From NCBI GenBank assembly GCA_903908065.1, contig CAIVQO010000077.1, forward strand, positions 37,381 to 101,380: a stretch of DNA of 64,000 nt. The letters run 5' to 3'. The translations under genes were made by a program, and so were the position numbers. The stretch is from an uncultured beta proteobacterium. GTDB taxonomy: Bacteria > Pseudomonadota > Gammaproteobacteria > Burkholderiales > Rhodocyclaceae. Shown here piece after piece: positions 1 through 16,298 of this stretch (within the stretch, counting starts at the first letter, position 1; every line of letters starts with the position of its first letter). Under the pieces are notes generated by a model. It saw nothing but the letters and a program-made list of their open reading frames with translations. It was not told the origin of the DNA and made no database searches.

Positions 1-1
1 G

Positions 2-1003
2 CTGCAGCTTGGCCCGGGCCTGGGCGCCGGCGGCAAGCCGGAGAAGGCGCGCGAACTGGCGATTGCAGAGCGTGAGCGTATCGCCGAGGCGCTGCAGGGC
101 GCGCACATGGTCTTCATCACCGCCGGCATGGGTGGCGGCACTGGCACCGGCGCCGGCCCGGTGGTGGCCGAGGTGGCGCGCGAGCTGGGCATCCTCACGG
201 TGGCGGTGGTGACCAAGCCCTTCGAATACGAAGGCAAGCGCAAGCGCCTGGCCGAAGACGGCGTCGCCGAACTTTCGCGCCACGTCGATTCGCTGATCGT
301 GATCCTCAACGAGAAGCTGGAGGAAGTGCTGGGCGACGAAGTCAGCATGCTGGAGGCCTTCAAGGCGGCCGACAACGTGTTGCGCAACGCCGTCGGCGGC
401 ATTGCCGAAATCATCAACGTGCCGGGTCTGGTGAACGTCGACTTCGAGGACGTGCGCACGGTGATGGGCGAGATGGGCAAGGCGATGATGGGCTCGGCGG
501 TTGCCGCCGGCGTCGATCGCGCCCGCGTTGCCGCCGAGGAAGCCGTCGCCAGCCCGCTGCTGGAAGGCATCGAGCTGTCCGGCGCCCGTGGCGTGCTGGT
601 CAACATCACTGCCAGCACCACGCTGGGCCTCAAGGAATACAAGGAGGTGATGAAGACCATCCGCCAATACACGGCGCCCGAAGCGACCGTGATTTGCGGC
701 GCGGTGTTCGACGAGGCCATGGAAGACCAGCTGCGCGTCACCGTGGTGGCCACGGGCCTTGGCATCGTCGCTGCACGCGAAGCGGCCAAGCCCAGTATGC
801 GGGTGGTGGAGACGGTTGGTTTGCGTACCGGCACCGACAACCTGCAGGTGTTCGATGTCGCCAGTGTGCAGGGCGCGATCGACCTCTCCAGCGTCAGCGT
901 CAGCGGTCGCGGCAGCCCGCGCAATGCGCAAGCCGACGCGATGGCGGCTTCGGGCGTGGACAAGTACGACATTCCGGCCTTCCTGCGCCGTCAGTCGGAC
1001 TGA
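2..1003 (+). CDS. ftsZ: Cell division protein FtsZ (5' truncated by window edge)
   Basis: Tubulin signature GGGTGTGAGPVVAE and C-terminal tail DKYDIPAFLRRQSD; frame open to the window start. Confidence 0.97.
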   Translation: MQLGPGLGAGGKPEKARELAIAERERIAEALQGAHMVFITAGMGGGTGTGAGPVVAEVARELGILTVAVVTKPFEYEGKRKRLAEDGVAELSRHVDSLIVILNEKLEEVLGDEVSMLEAFKAADNVLRNAVGGIAEIINVPGLVNVDFEDVRTVMGEMGKAMMGSAVAAGVDRARVAAEEAVASPLLEGIELSGARGVLVNITASTTLGLKEYKEVMKTIRQYTAPEATVICGAVFDEAMEDQLRVTVVATGLGIVAAREAAKPSMRVVETVGLRTGTDNLQVFDVASVQGAIDLSSVSVSGRGSPRNAQADAMAASGVDKYDIPAFLRRQSD

Positions 1004-1019
1004 GTTTTTCGCCACACGA

Positions 1020-1060
1020 AAGCCCGGCACGGGGGGCTGCCTCCCCCGCTGTGCCGGGCA
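1020..1060. terminator. GC-rich hairpin between ftsZ and lpxC
   Basis: GCCCGGCAC ... GTGCCGGGC arms with an inner GGGGG/CCCCC stem. Confidence 0.5.
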
Positions 1061-1109
1061 TGCGTGCTAAAATTGCGGCTCCGCAGCATCCCTTCTTCAT
1101 CCGCCTCCC

Positions 1110-2024
1110 ATGCTTCGTCAGCGCACCCTGAAAACCGTGGTCAAGGCCACCGGCGTGGGACTCCACTCCGGTGCCAAGGTCACGCTCATGCTGCGCCCGG
1201 CCCAGCCGGGCACGGGGGTCGTGTTCCGTCGCGTCGATCTGAATCCGCCGGTTGACCTCAAGGCCGATCCCTTGGGGGTAGGCGATACGCGACTGGCGTC
1301 CTGCCTGGAAAAGGACGGCGCCAAGGTCGCCACCGTCGAGCATCTGATGTCCGCCCTGGCGGGACTGGGCATCGACAACATCTACGTCGATGTCGATGCC
1401 GCCGAGTTGCCGATCATGGACGGCTCGGCTGCGCCCTTCGTCTTCCTGCTGCAATCGGCCGGGATCGAGGAGCAGAACGCGGCGAAGAAATTCCTCCGGG
1501 TGAAAAAGACGGTCGAGGTCAAGGACGGCGACAAATGGGCGCGCCTCTCGCCCTACGACGGCTTCAGCCTCGATTTCTCGATTGTCTTCAATCATCCGGC
1601 GGTGGATCGCTCGGCCTCGCGTGCGCGAGTGGATTTTGGCGACCAGTCCTACCTGAAGGAAGTCGCCCGCGCCCGCACCTTCGGCTTCATGCAGGACGTC
1701 GAATCCCTGCGTGATCAGGGCCTGGCCCTCGGCGGCAGCCTGGAAAACGCCATCGTGATGGACGAGTACCGGGTGCTCAACAGCGAAGGCCTGCGTTACG
1801 CCGACGAGTTCGTCAAGCACAAGATCCTCGACGCCATCGGCGATCTCTACCTCGCTGGCCACCCGTTGTTGGCTGCGTTCTCGGCCCACAAGTCAGGCCA
1901 TGCCCTGAACAACCAGCTGCTGCGGGCCCTGCTGGCTGACGCGGATTCCTGGGAACTGGTCAGTTTCCAGCGCGCCGAGGACGCACCCGGGCGCATCGCC
2001 AGCCTGTACCCGCAGCTTGCCTGA
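1110..2024 (+). CDS. lpxC: UDP-3-O-acyl-N-acetylglucosamine deacetylase LpxC
   Basis: [36 protein letters not shown] and [17 protein letters not shown] motifs. Confidence 0.97.
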   Translation: MLRQRTLKTVVKATGVGLHSGAKVTLMLRPAQPGTGVVFRRVDLNPPVDLKADPLGVGDTRLASCLEKDGAKVATVEHLMSALAGLGIDNIYVDVDAAELPIMDGSAAPFVFLLQSAGIEEQNAAKKFLRVKKTVEVKDGDKWARLSPYDGFSLDFSIVFNHPAVDRSASRARVDFGDQSYLKEVARARTFGFMQDVESLRDQGLALGGSLENAIVMDEYRVLNSEGLRYADEFVKHKILDAIGDLYLAGHPLLAAFSAHKSGHALNNQLLRALLADADSWELVSFQRAEDAPGRIASLYPQLA

Positions 2025-2027
2025 GCC

Positions 2028-2210
2028 ATGTTCGTCCTGCGCATCGTCGGCATTCTGACGGCGATCGCAATCGGCAGTGGCATCCTGGCCTGGCTGATCA
2101 CCCGCGATCGACGCTACCTTGTGCTTTCGGGCCGCCTCGCGCTGGGCGCCCTGGCCTTTGCCTTGTTTATGCTGCTGCTGTTGGCGGCCGAGCGCCTGAT
2201 CATTCTTTGA
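2028..2210 (+). CDS. Small hydrophobic membrane protein, hypothetical
   Basis: 60-aa ORF with two hydrophobic segments immediately after lpxC. Confidence 0.55.
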   Translation: MFVLRIVGILTAIAIGSGILAWLITRDRRYLVLSGRLALGALAFALFMLLLLAAERLIIL

Positions 2211-2637
2211 CGCTTTGCAGCAGCCGCTCCAGGGCCGCCTTCAGCGGGGATCCGCCGGGGAGTGCCTGGGACAGCTGGGTGAGTCCTTGCTTCTGCTTAA
2301 TCCCTGGCAGGGCGGGACGTTCGCGAGCTTGCCTGGTCGAAGCCGGGATTCCGGCTTGCACTCGAACCTCGATTTGGGTAACCTTCACCCCCTTATTTGA
2401 CAATTCGCTGGCGAGACGCGGTCCCAACTGACGGACCTTCGCGGCGACCGCGCCGTTGGCGGCGTGGATAAAGAGTTTCCCCAGACGGAAGTTGGCAACC
2501 CGCGCATGGGGCGCAAGCGCCGCGGGCAGGGCAGCTTCCAGAGTTCGCTGGAATTGGAGCAGACGTTGGGCGTGGGCCGCGAGCCGCGCCATGCTGTCGC
2601 CGGACACAAGGTGTTCCTGGAGGCTGCGCGATGTCAT
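2200..2637 (-). CDS. DUF721/DciA-like protein
   Basis: Start trimmed to MTSRSLQEHL; composition and position (lpxC-DUF721-M23-secA order) fit the DciA/DUF721 family. Confidence 0.6.
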   Translation of the reverse strand: MTSRSLQEHLVSGDSMARLAAHAQRLLQFQRTLEAALPAALAPHARVANFRLGKLFIHAANGAVAAKVRQLGPRLASELSNKGVKVTQIEVRVQAGIPASTRQARERPALPGIKQKQGLTQLSQALPGGSPLKAALERLLQSVKE

Positions 2638-2709
2638 TGATTTGGTTATCCGGGTCGGGCGACTGCTGTCGGGTCGGTCGTTCCGGAAAGAAGCTGAAGG
2701 GAGAGAAGT

Positions 2710-3657
2710 TTGCATATTATTCTCGTCTCGGATCGCCTTGCAACCGCAAGAAGCATCACCCTGACCTGGCGTCACCTTATCCTGTTTGCCGCCGCCATGA
2801 TGGCGTCGGTGGTGACGCTCTCCTCCGTGTTCTCCTACGTTACCGTGCGCCATGCCGCCGAGTTGCGCCTGCCTTTCCTGCAGGACATGCTGCGTTCGAT
2901 GAACGCCGAGGAGACCGAGAAATCCAAGGATTTCGTGCGCGAAAACCTCAATGCGATGGCCGTCAAGCTGGGCGAGATGCAGGCCCAGTTGCTGCGCCTC
3001 GACACCATGGGCGAACGCCTGGCGGCCATGGCCGGCGTCAAGCCGCAGGAACTCAAGGCCTTCGAGGGCAAATCCGACGGTCGCGGCGGCCCCCTGCTCA
3101 ACCCGAGCTCGATGTCGTCCACCGAACTCCAGCGCGCGGTCGATGCCCTGGCGCGGCAGGTCGAGGCCAAATCGGATGCGATCTCGATGATCGAATCCCA
3201 ACTGCTGGAAGAACGCATCAAGAAGAGCCTGCTGCCCACCAGCCTGCCGGTGGAGGCGCAATGGAACGCATCGGCCTACGGCTGGCGTGTCGACCCCTTC
3301 ACCGGGGAGCGGGCCATGCACGAAGGCGTTGATTTCGTCGCCCTCCCGGGGACGCAAATCCGTGCTGCGGCTGCCGGCGTGGTGGTTGCCGCCGAGCGCC
3401 ACCCGCAATATGGCTTTCTGGTCGAAATCGACCATGGCAAGGACCTGACCACGCGTTACGCGCATGCCTCCAAGCTGCTGGTCAAGCCGGGCCAGTTGAT
3501 CAAGCGCGGACAAAAGATCGCCGAAGTCGGCTCGAGCGGCCGCTCCACGGGACCCCACCTGCATTTCGAGGTGCGCATCCGCGGCATTGCGCAAAATCCC
3601 GATCGTTTCCTGCGCATGGCGCAGAACGGGCAGCGGCCGCCGCCCAAGCGCAACTGA
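2710..3657 (+). CDS. M23 family metallopeptidase (murein hydrolase, membrane anchored)
   Basis: GWRVDPFTGERAMHEGVDFVALPGT and GSSGRSTGPHLHFEVR motifs; TTG start. Confidence 0.9.
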   Translation: MHIILVSDRLATARSITLTWRHLILFAAAMMASVVTLSSVFSYVTVRHAAELRLPFLQDMLRSMNAEETEKSKDFVRENLNAMAVKLGEMQAQLLRLDTMGERLAAMAGVKPQELKAFEGKSDGRGGPLLNPSSMSSTELQRAVDALARQVEAKSDAISMIESQLLEERIKKSLLPTSLPVEAQWNASAYGWRVDPFTGERAMHEGVDFVALPGTQIRAAAAGVVVAAERHPQYGFLVEIDHGKDLTTRYAHASKLLVKPGQLIKRGQKIAEVGSSGRSTGPHLHFEVRIRGIAQNPDRFLRMAQNGQRPPPKRN

Positions 3658-3680
3658 GGGCTTTCGGGCGCAGGCTTGGC

Positions 3681-3700
3681 GCGGGGAGCACTCTCCCCGC
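3681..3700. terminator. GC-rich hairpin upstream of secA
   Basis: GCGGGGAG-cact-CTCCCCGC perfect 8-bp stem. Confidence 0.4.
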
Positions 3701-3752
3701 ATGGTAAAATCTGCGTTTTGCTTTTACCGGCTGAAGCGCGGCCGCGTTCCTC

Positions 3753-7464
<3,712 letters not shown>

Positions 7465-7474
<10 letters not shown>

Positions 7475-8109
7475 GCCAGGCCGAGCTGGCTGCAATGGTC
7501 CTCGCCACGGCGCGGGCGATGAATGCCTCTGGCATCAATCGCGGTAGCGCCGGCAATGTCAGCGCGCGCTGCGACAGCGGCTTCCTGATCACCCCCACCG
7601 GCATGGCCTACGACGCCTGCTCACCGGATGACATGGTGATGGTCGGCATGGACGGCGCGCCGCGCGGTCGGCGCAAGCCCTCCTCGGAATGGCGTTTCCA
7701 CCGCGACATATACGCGGCACGGCCGGAGGCCGGGGCGGTGGTGCATACGCATTCGCCCTTTGCCACGGCGCTGGCCTGCCAGGAGCAGGCCATCCCGGCT
7801 TTCCACTACATGGTGGCGCGCTTCGGCGGTGACGACGTGCGCTGTGCCGCCTACGCCACCTTCGGCACCCAGGAGCTTTCCGACGCCATCGTGATGGCGC
7901 TGCAGGACCGCAGCGCCTGCCTGATGGCGCATCACGGCATGGTGGTGTTCGGCCGCGATTGCGACCACGCCCTGGCCCTGGCGGTAGAGCTGGAAACCCT
8001 GTGCGAGCACTACTGGCGCGTCCTGCAGCTGGGTGCGCCGAGGCTACTCGACGCCGCGGAAATGCAGCGCGTGCTGGCGAAGTTTGCGAGCTACGGTCAG
8101 CAGGACTGA
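7465..8109 (+). CDS. Class II aldolase/adducin family protein (possibly methylthioribulose-1-P related)
   Basis: NRGSAGNVSAR, HTHSPFATALA, HHGMVVFGRD motifs; overlaps mtnA. Confidence 0.85.
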
Positions 8110-8280
8110 GAGCTTGTGAATCCCGAAAGGGACTTGCTTTGCGGCGTAAATCTACTGCGCGTGCCGGATCGGGGCTTGGGCGGTGGTCGCTATCCTCATG
8201 TACAACAACCTACATTCCGGTAGCTGCGCTCCGGCCGCACCCCGCTGCGGCCCGCTCGCGACGATTTCTCCACAAGCTCT
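8109..8280. repeat. Inverted-repeat-bounded intergenic element (MITE/REP-like)
   Basis: AGAGCTTGTG (8109-8118) and CACAAGCTCT (8271-8280) are perfect 10-bp inverted ends around about 150 bp of non-coding, palindrome-rich sequence. Confidence 0.6.
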
Positions 8281-8292
8281 GAGGCGCCTGGC

Positions 8293-9291
<999 letters not shown>

Positions 9292-9478
9292 GGTCGCAAC
9301 GGGGCTGGCGGAAAGGTGCGAGGATTATAGCCGCCGGCTTCCGCGAATCGTTGCCGGGGCTGTGCCGGAGGGGCTTTGCTGCTATGCTGTCTCGAAAAAA
9401 TCGGGAGGAATGGCCGGTGTTCCACGCAATTCCTGTTTCCTTGGTCGCGGACGGCCAGCGCCGTCATGCATCGCCGCC

Positions 9479-11929
9479 ATGAGCGGGGACGCCGCGACGC
9501 CGCGTTCGCGCTGGCAAACGCCGGAAGAGGCGGAGAGCTACTACCGGCAGGTGATCGATAGCGCCATCGACGGCTTCTTCGCCATCGATGCCCAGCGCCG
9601 CTTCGTCGAAGTCAATGACCGGCTCTGCGAATTGTTCGGCTACCCGCGCGAGGAATGGCTGGGGCGCACGCCGCTCGATTTCATCACCGCGGAAAGCCGC
9701 GCCGAACTGATCCGGCAAATGCAGCGCATCGACACCAGCGACCGCCGACGCTATCAACTGGTGGCGCAGCGCAAGGATGGCAGCACCTTTCCCATCCTGC
9801 TCAACAACTCCACCCATCGCAACGCACAAGGTGAGGTCACCGGCTCCTTCGGCTTCATCACCGACCTGACGCCTATCCTCGCCGCGCAGCAGGCGGTGGC
9901 CGAATCGGAACGCGAGCTGCGCGGCATCCTCGACGACCTGCAGGACACCTATTACCGCACCGACCAGTCCGGCGTCATCGTGCGTGCCTCGCGCTCCGTT
10001 GAAGATTTGCTGGGCTACAAGGTCGAGGAAGTCCTTGGCCGCCGGCTGGCCGACCTGTATTGGTCGCAAGGCGATCGCGACGACTTCCTGGCGCGCATGC
10101 AGGCGAACGGCGGGCACATCGTCGGCGGCGAATCCCGACTGCGGCACAAGGACGGCCGCGAACTCTGGGTCCTCACCACCGCGCACTTCATTCGCGATGA
10201 CAAGGGTAACGTGGTCGGCGTCGAGGGCACCACCCGCGACAACACCCGGCAGCGGTTGATCCAACAGCAGCTGCGGCTGGCGGCCAAGGTGTTCGAGAGC
10301 AGCGGCGAGGCGATCATGATCACCGATCCGGATGGCGTGATCGTTTCCGTCAACCAGGCCTTCACTGCGGTCACCGGCTACGAGTCGACCGACGTGGCCG
10401 GGCGCAATGCCAGCCTGCTCGCCTCCGGGCGGCATTCCGCCGAGTTCTTTGCCGACCTCTGGCAGCAGCTGGGTAAGACCGGATACTGGCAGGGCGAGAT
10501 CTGGAACCGGCGGCGCAACGGCGAGGTTTTTCCCGAATGGCTCGGCATTTCCACCGTGCGCGACGAGCGGGGCGTGCTGGTCAATTACATAGGCATTTTT
10601 TCAGACATCAGCGAGCGCAAGGCCGCCGCCGCCAGGATCGAATACCTGGCGCACCACGACACGCTGACCGGCCTGCCCAACCGGCTCCTGCTCAAGGATC
10701 GCATGGCACAGGCGATCGCGCTGGCCGAACGCAGCGGGCGCCGCGTGGCCCTGTTGTTCGTCGACCTCGACCGCTTCAAGGCGGTCAACGATTCCTATGG
10801 GCATCCGGTGGGCGACATCCTCCTGCGTGAGGCTGCCCTGCGCCTGCAGTCCTGCGTGCGCGAGTCCGACACGATCAGCCGGCATGGCGGCGACGAGTTC
10901 CTAGTGGTCCTCAACGAAGTGCAGGATTCGCAGGTGCCGGCGCAGGTGGCGGCCAAGATCATGTCCGCGCTGGCGCAGACCTTCCACATCGAGGGCCATG
11001 AAGCCAGCATTTCGGCGTCGGTGGGCATTGCCGTGTATCCCGACGACGGCGCCGATTTCGACGAGTTGCTGAAGAAAGCCGACACCGCCATGTACCACGC
11101 CAAGGAAGCCGGGCGCAACGCCTTCCGCTTCCACACCCAGCCGATGAACGTTGCGGCGCGGCAACGCCTCGACCTTCACCTGCGCTTGCGTGAGGCAATG
11201 GGCCGCGACGAGTTTGAACTGTATTACCAGCCCACGGTGGCGCTGGACGGTGGCCGGGTGGTGGGTGGCGAGGCCCTGCTGCGCTGGCGCGTGCCAGGCG
11301 AGGGGGTGCTGAGCGCCGGCGAGTTCATTGCCGCGGCGGAACACGGAGGTTTGATCGTGCCACTCGGGGATTGGGTGCTGCACCAGGCCTGCCGGGAGTT
11401 GGCACGCTGGCAGAAGGCAGGGCGCCGGGACCTTGCCCTGTCGGTAAACATCTCGCCGATCCAGTTCCGGCGTGGTGACGTTGAGGACACCTTGCGCCGC
11501 GCCCTGGCCGCGTCCGGGGCCGATCCGGCCGGACTGGAGCTCGAATTCGGCGAAGCGATCCTGGCCGAAGGCAGCGATTCCGTCTGCGCCTGCCTGGGCA
11601 AGCTCAAGGCGCTGGGCCTGCGCCTGGTGATCGACGATTACGGCAGCGGCAGTTCCAGCCTGTCGGCGCTCAAGCGATTCGGCATCGATGCCCTGAAGAT
11701 CGACCGCGGCTTCGTCGGCGCTCTCGCGTCAGACGCCGGGAATGCAAACCTGGTGCGCGCCACGATAGGCATTGCCGAGAACCTCGGCCTGCGGGTCCAG
11801 GCCGAGGGCGTCGAAACGGACCGGGTCGCCGGTGAATTGAGGGCGATGGGTTGTACCCTGGCGCAGGGCTACGGTTTGGGCCGGCCGCTGCCGGCCGCGC
11901 AGTTCCGCCAGCTGGTCGGCATCGCCTGA
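9479..11929 (+). CDS. PAS-domain GGDEF/EAL protein (c-di-GMP signalling)
   Basis: Multiple PAS modules, SRHGGDEFLVVL (GGDEF), and an EAL-like domain (GGEALLRWR, DDYGSGSSSLSALKRFGIDALKID); start trimmed from the ORF track. Confidence 0.92.
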   Translation: MSGDAATPRSRWQTPEEAESYYRQVIDSAIDGFFAIDAQRRFVEVNDRLCELFGYPREEWLGRTPLDFITAESRAELIRQMQRIDTSDRRRYQLVAQRKDGSTFPILLNNSTHRNAQGEVTGSFGFITDLTPILAAQQAVAESERELRGILDDLQDTYYRTDQSGVIVRASRSVEDLLGYKVEEVLGRRLADLYWSQGDRDDFLARMQANGGHIVGGESRLRHKDGRELWVLTTAHFIRDDKGNVVGVEGTTRDNTRQRLIQQQLRLAAKVFESSGEAIMITDPDGVIVSVNQAFTAVTGYESTDVAGRNASLLASGRHSAEFFADLWQQLGKTGYWQGEIWNRRRNGEVFPEWLGISTVRDERGVLVNYIGIFSDISERKAAAARIEYLAHHDTLTGLPNRLLLKDRMAQAIALAERSGRRVALLFVDLDRFKAVNDSYGHPVGDILLREAALRLQSCVRESDTISRHGGDEFLVVLNEVQDSQVPAQVAAKIMSALAQTFHIEGHEASISASVGIAVYPDDGADFDELLKKADTAMYHAKEAGRNAFRFHTQPMNVAARQRLDLHLRLREAMGRDEFELYYQPTVALDGGRVVGGEALLRWRVPGEGVLSAGEFIAAAEHGGLIVPLGDWVLHQACRELARWQKAGRRDLALSVNISPIQFRRGDVEDTLRRALAASGADPAGLELEFGEAILAEGSDSVCACLGKLKALGLRLVIDDYGSGSSSLSALKRFGIDALKIDRGFVGALASDAGNANLVRATIGIAENLGLRVQAEGVETDRVAGELRAMGCTLAQGYGLGRPLPAAQFRQLVGIA

Positions 11930-11939
11930 CCGGCGACCA

Positions 11940-12764
11940 TCACCGCCAGCGATTGATGGCGTCGCGGGTTTCCAGGGCCACCTTGCGCGCCGCCGCGGCG
12001 TAGTCCTCGCCCTTGCCGGCATACAGGATGGCGCGTGAGGAATTGATCATCAGCCCGGTGCCGGCGGCGGTGCGCCCGGCTTTCACCGTTGCCTCGATGT
12101 CGCCCCCCTGGGCGCCGATGCCCGGCACCAGCAAAGGCATTTCGCCGACGATCTCGCGCACGCGTGCGATCTCGCCGGGAAAGGTGGCGCCGACCACCAG
12201 CGCGCACTGGCCGCTGGTGTTCCATTCGCCGGCCACCAGTTGCGCGACGTGTTCGAAAATCGCCGTCTCGCCAGCGCCGACTTTTGCCTTGAGGAACTGC
12301 AGGTCGCTGCCGCCCGGGTTGGAGGTGCGGCAGAGCAGGATCACGCCCTTGTCCTGGTAAGCCAGCCAGGGCTCCACCGAGTCGCGGCCCATGTAGGGAT
12401 TCACCGTCACCGCATCGGCCTGGTAGCGTTCGAAGGCCTCGATCGCGTATTGCTCGGCGGTGCTGCCGATGTCGCCGCGCTTGGCATCGAGGATTACCGG
12501 CACGCCCGGGTGCCTGGCGTGTATGTGCGCGATCAGGGCTTCCAGCTGGTCCTCGGCACGGCGCGCGGCAAAGTAGGCGATCTGCGGCTTGAAGGCGCAG
12601 GCGAGGTCGGCCGTGGCATCGGCAATGTCGCTGCAGAAACGGAGAATCGCGTCGGGTGCGTCCTTGAGGTGCGCCGGAAATTTCGCCGGGTCGGGGTCGA
12701 GCCCGACGCAAAGCAGCGAGTCGTTCTTCTTCCAGGCAGCGCCTAGGGTGTCAATGAAGGTCAT
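11940..12764 (-). CDS. pyrF: Orotidine 5'-phosphate decarboxylase
   Basis: [45 protein letters not shown]. Confidence 0.95.
   Translation of the reverse strand: MTFIDTLGAAWKKNDSLLCVGLDPDPAKFPAHLKDAPDAILRFCSDIADATADLACAFKPQIAYFAARRAEDQLEALIAHIHARHPGVPVILDAKRGDIGSTAEQYAIEAFERYQADAVTVNPYMGRDSVEPWLAYQDKGVILLCRTSNPGGSDLQFLKAKVGAGETAIFEHVAQLVAGEWNTSGQCALVVGATFPGEIARVREIVGEMPLLVPGIGAQGGDIEATVKAGRTAAGTGLMINSSRAILYAGKGEDYAAAARKVALETRDAINRWR
12261..12284 (-). repeat. 24-bp dispersed motif copy (in pyrF)
   Basis: aaagtcggcgctggcgagacggcg on the minus strand. Confidence 0.9.
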
Positions 12765-13978
12765 GGCTTGGGTTCCGGGGTGAAAGTACGGCGCCACAGC
12801 GGCGCCAGCAGGACAAGGCCGAGCAGCGGGCCGGGCAGCAGCCACCAGGCGATGCGCGGCCCCCATTCTTCCACATGCGCGGTGGCAAGGTGGATCGCGG
12901 CCAGCGTGATGGCGAAGCCGATGCTGTTCTGGATCGCCAGCGCGCTGCCCACATCCTGCGGCGGGCAGGCGCGCGCCGACAACGCCGAGAACTGCGGCGA
13001 ATCGGCGACCACGGCAAAGCCCCAGAACAGCAGCAGCGCCAGCAGCAAGGGCGCCGGCAAGCCGGCGGCGAAAGGAAAGGCCAGGCAGCAGGCGGCCGAG
13101 CCGGCGAGCGCCAGTGCGGCGACGCGGGCGCCGCCAACGCGCAGGCCCAGCTGCCCGCCAGCGATGCAGCCGAGGCCGCCGCTGGCGATCACCGCGAAGC
13201 TCAGCAGCGCTGTGCCGCTGGCCGCATCCAGCCCCAGTCGCGCCGGCAACTCGGTGGACGCCAGCAGCAGCGGGGTCAGGGTCCAGAACGCGTACAGCTC
13301 CCACATGTGCCCGAAGTAGCCGCCGGCCGCGGCGCGGAAGTCGCGGATCGAGAAGGCATGCAGCACGTGGCCGAAAGCGATGCCCTGGCCCTTGCCGCGC
13401 GGTTTCAGGTGCGGTCCGTCGCCTAGCCGGAAGATGGCCGCCGCCGCCAAAACCGCCAGCGCTGAGGAGGCCAGCACCACCTGCTGCCAGGGCCAGCCGC
13501 CACCCAGTGCGCGCAGGCCGTGGGGCAGGGCAGTGCCGAAGGTCAGCATGCCGACCAGCCAGGCCAGGGTCTGCCCGGCGCGCTCGGGGGCCCAGCTCAC
13601 CACCAGCTTCATGCCGATCGGGTAGATGCCGGCGAGGCACAGCCCGACTGCGAAGCGCCAGGCCAGCGCCTGTTCGAGGTTGGCCGCAAGCAGGGCAAAG
13701 CCGGCATTGGCCAGTGCGCCGGCGAGTGCGGCGACAGCGAAGATGCGGCTGGCGGCAAAGCGGTCAGCGAGGCCGCTGATCGCCGCGCCCAGCGTGCCGA
13801 GGATGAAGCCGAGTTGCACCGCATTGGTCAGGCGCCCGATTTCGGCGCTGCCGAGATGCCACTGCCGTGCGAGGTCGGGCGCGGCAGCGTTGGCCGAGAA
13901 CCACAGCGAGGTGCCCAGCAGCTGGGCACCGACCACCAGCATCAGGGCGCGTTGCGCGGGGGATGCGGCGGTGGCCAT
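12761..13978 (-). CDS. MFS transporter
   Basis: 12-TM-type hydrophobic protein; overlaps the pyrF start. Confidence 0.8.
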   Translation of the reverse strand: MATAASPAQRALMLVVGAQLLGTSLWFSANAAAPDLARQWHLGSAEIGRLTNAVQLGFILGTLGAAISGLADRFAASRIFAVAALAGALANAGFALLAANLEQALAWRFAVGLCLAGIYPIGMKLVVSWAPERAGQTLAWLVGMLTFGTALPHGLRALGGGWPWQQVVLASSALAVLAAAAIFRLGDGPHLKPRGKGQGIAFGHVLHAFSIRDFRAAAGGYFGHMWELYAFWTLTPLLLASTELPARLGLDAASGTALLSFAVIASGGLGCIAGGQLGLRVGGARVAALALAGSAACCLAFPFAAGLPAPLLLALLLFWGFAVVADSPQFSALSARACPPQDVGSALAIQNSIGFAITLAAIHLATAHVEEWGPRIAWWLLPGPLLGLVLLAPLWRRTFTPEPKP

Positions 13979-13991
13979 CGCGGTGGGGTGC

Positions 13992-15737
13992 CTACTTGGC
14001 CTTGGCCCAGGAATCCTTCAGCGTCACTGCCCGGTTGAACACCGGGGCGCCGGGTCGTGACTCGACGCGGTCGGCGACGAAGTAGCCGTGGCGCTCGAAC
14101 TGGAAACGGTCCTCGGCGGCGGCGTCCTTGAGCGAAGGCTCGAGTTGCGCGCTGACGGTCTTCACCGAATCGGGATTGATGTCGTCGAGGAAGTCCTGTT
14201 CCGCACCCGGCTGAGGAACGGCGAACAGGCGGTCATAGAGCCTTACGTCGGCGGCATAGGCGTGCCGTGCCGAGACCCAGTGGATGTTGCCCTTGACCTT
14301 GTAGGTATCCGAACCCGGCGTACCCGATTTCGAGTCGGCGAAGTAGTTGCAATGCACGGCGACCACATTCCCTGCGGCATCCTTGTCGCAGCCGGTGCAT
14401 TCAACGACGAAGCCGTAGCGCAGGCGTACCTTGTTGCCGGGAAAGAGGCGGAAGTAGCCCTTGGGCGGCACCTCGACGAAATCCTCGCGCTCGATCCAGA
14501 GCTCCCTGGCGAATGGCACCGGGCGCTTGCCCAGCTCGGGCTGTTGCGGATGGTTGGGCGCTTCGCACAATTCCTCCTGCCCTTCCGGATAGTTGTCGAT
14601 CACCAGCTTCAGCGGGTCGAGCACGGCGATGCGGCGCGGCGCGGTTTCGTTGAGCACCTCGCGCTGGCATTCCTCGAACACGCTGTAATCGATCAGCGAA
14701 TCGGATTTGGTGACGCCGATCATCTCGGCGAAGCGGCGGAAGCCTTCAGCCGTATAGCCTCGACGGCGGGCGCCAACCAGGGTCGGCAGGCGCGGGTCGT
14801 CCCAGCCGGCGACGTGCTTCTCGTCCACCAACTGGATCAGCTTGCGCTTGGAAAGCACGACGTAGGTCAGGTTCAGGCGCGCGAACTCGATCTGTTGCGG
14901 CAGCGGCGTGTTTACGCAGCCGTGCGCGGCCAGCTTGCCCAGCAGCCAGTCGTAGAAGGGGCGCTGGTCCTCGAACTCCAGGGTGCAGATCGAGTGCGTG
15001 ATGTTCTCCAGCGCGTCCTCGATCGGGTGGGCGTAGGTGTACATCGGGTAGATGCACCAGGCGTCGCCCGTGTTGTGGTGCGTGGCCTTGCGGATGCGGT
15101 AGATCGCAGGGTCGCGCAGGTTGATGTTGCCGCTGGCCATGTCGATCTTCGCCCGCAGCACATGGGCGCCGTCGGCGAATTCGCCGGCCTTCATGCGGCG
15201 GAAGAGGTCGAGGTTCTCGTCGGGCGTGCGGTCGCGGAAGGGCGAGGGCTTGCCGGGCTCGGTCAGCGTGCCGCGGTTGGCGCGCATTTCCTCGGCGCTC
15301 TGCGAATCGACGTAGGCATCGCCGTGGCGGATCAGGGTCTCGGCGAAGTCGTACATCCACTGGAAGTAGTTCGAGGCGTAGTAAAGATCCTGGTTCCAGT
15401 CCCAGCCCAGCCACTTCACGGCATCGACGATGGAATCGACGTACTCCTGCTCTTCCTTTTCCGGGTTGGTGTCGTCGAAACGCAGGTGGCAGGCGCCGCC
15501 GTAGTCGCGCGCCAGGCCGAAGTTGAGGCAGATCGACTTGGCATGGCCGAAATGCAGGTAGCCGTTGGGTTCAGGCGGGAAGCGGGTGCGGATTTTCGCC
15601 GTGTCGACAGCGCCGACTTTCTGCTGCGCAGCGGGTCCGGGCGCACCGGACCAATGGCGGGAGGCGTACCTTCCCGCGGCAAGGTCGGCATTGACGATAT
15701 TGCGGATGAAATTGGAGGGCTTTTCGGCGTCGGCCAT
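13992..15737 (-). CDS. glnS: Glutaminyl-tRNA synthetase
   Basis: [23 protein letters not shown] and VVLSKRKL (KMSKS-like). Confidence 0.97.
   Translation of the reverse strand: MADAEKPSNFIRNIVNADLAAGRYASRHWSGAPGPAAQQKVGAVDTAKIRTRFPPEPNGYLHFGHAKSICLNFGLARDYGGACHLRFDDTNPEKEEQEYVDSIVDAVKWLGWDWNQDLYYASNYFQWMYDFAETLIRHGDAYVDSQSAEEMRANRGTLTEPGKPSPFRDRTPDENLDLFRRMKAGEFADGAHVLRAKIDMASGNINLRDPAIYRIRKATHHNTGDAWCIYPMYTYAHPIEDALENITHSICTLEFEDQRPFYDWLLGKLAAHGCVNTPLPQQIEFARLNLTYVVLSKRKLIQLVDEKHVAGWDDPRLPTLVGARRRGYTAEGFRRFAEMIGVTKSDSLIDYSVFEECQREVLNETAPRRIAVLDPLKLVIDNYPEGQEELCEAPNHPQQPELGKRPVPFARELWIEREDFVEVPPKGYFRLFPGNKVRLRYGFVVECTGCDKDAAGNVVAVHCNYFADSKSGTPGSDTYKVKGNIHWVSARHAYAADVRLYDRLFAVPQPGAEQDFLDDINPDSVKTVSAQLEPSLKDAAAEDRFQFERHGYFVADRVESRPGAPVFNRAVTLKDSWAKAK
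15597..15620 (-). repeat. 24-bp dispersed motif copy (in glnS)
   Basis: aaagtcggcgctgtcgacacggcg on the minus strand. Confidence 0.9.
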
Positions 15738-15795
15738 GATGGCGTGGGGCTTTGCGGCAAAGGCGCGATTCTACCGGCAGCGTAAAATCGCCACA

Positions 15796-16179
15796 ATGAA
15801 TGCCACCAGTCTTCTCGCCATTGGCGGCGGCGCCGTGCTCGGCGCCTGGCTGCGCTACGCGCTGGGGCTGTGGCTGAATTCGGTCCTGCCGACCATGCCG
15901 CTGGGCACCCTGGCCGCCAACCTGATCGGCGGCTACCTGATCGGCGCGGCGGTGGCCGTATTCCACATCAACGTCGAGCTGCCGCCGGAGCTCAAGCTCT
16001 TCTTCATCACTGGCTTCCTCGGCGCGCTGACCACCTTCTCGACTTTCTCCGCCGAGGTGGTGCACCTGATCCAGAACGCACGCTACGGCTGGGCCCTGCT
16101 TACGGCCTCGACCCACCTGTTCGGTTCGCTGCTGATGACGGGGCTGGGCATTTTCAGCATCCACAAGCTGGCGCAGTAA
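15796..16179 (+). CDS. crcB: Fluoride exporter CrcB/FluC
   Basis: [39 protein letters not shown]. Confidence 0.93.
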   Translation: MNATSLLAIGGGAVLGAWLRYALGLWLNSVLPTMPLGTLAANLIGGYLIGAAVAVFHINVELPPELKLFFITGFLGALTTFSTFSAEVVHLIQNARYGWALLTASTHLFGSLLMTGLGIFSIHKLAQ

Positions 16180-16298
16180 AAGGCCTGTCGGCAGTCGGCT
16201 TGGCGCCGGAGCAAGCGTTGGCAGAACCTGACCTACTGGCTTGACCCAAGCACCCCTCCGCAAGTAAAGTAATGCGGTAAGGACGCATTACCGAAGGA

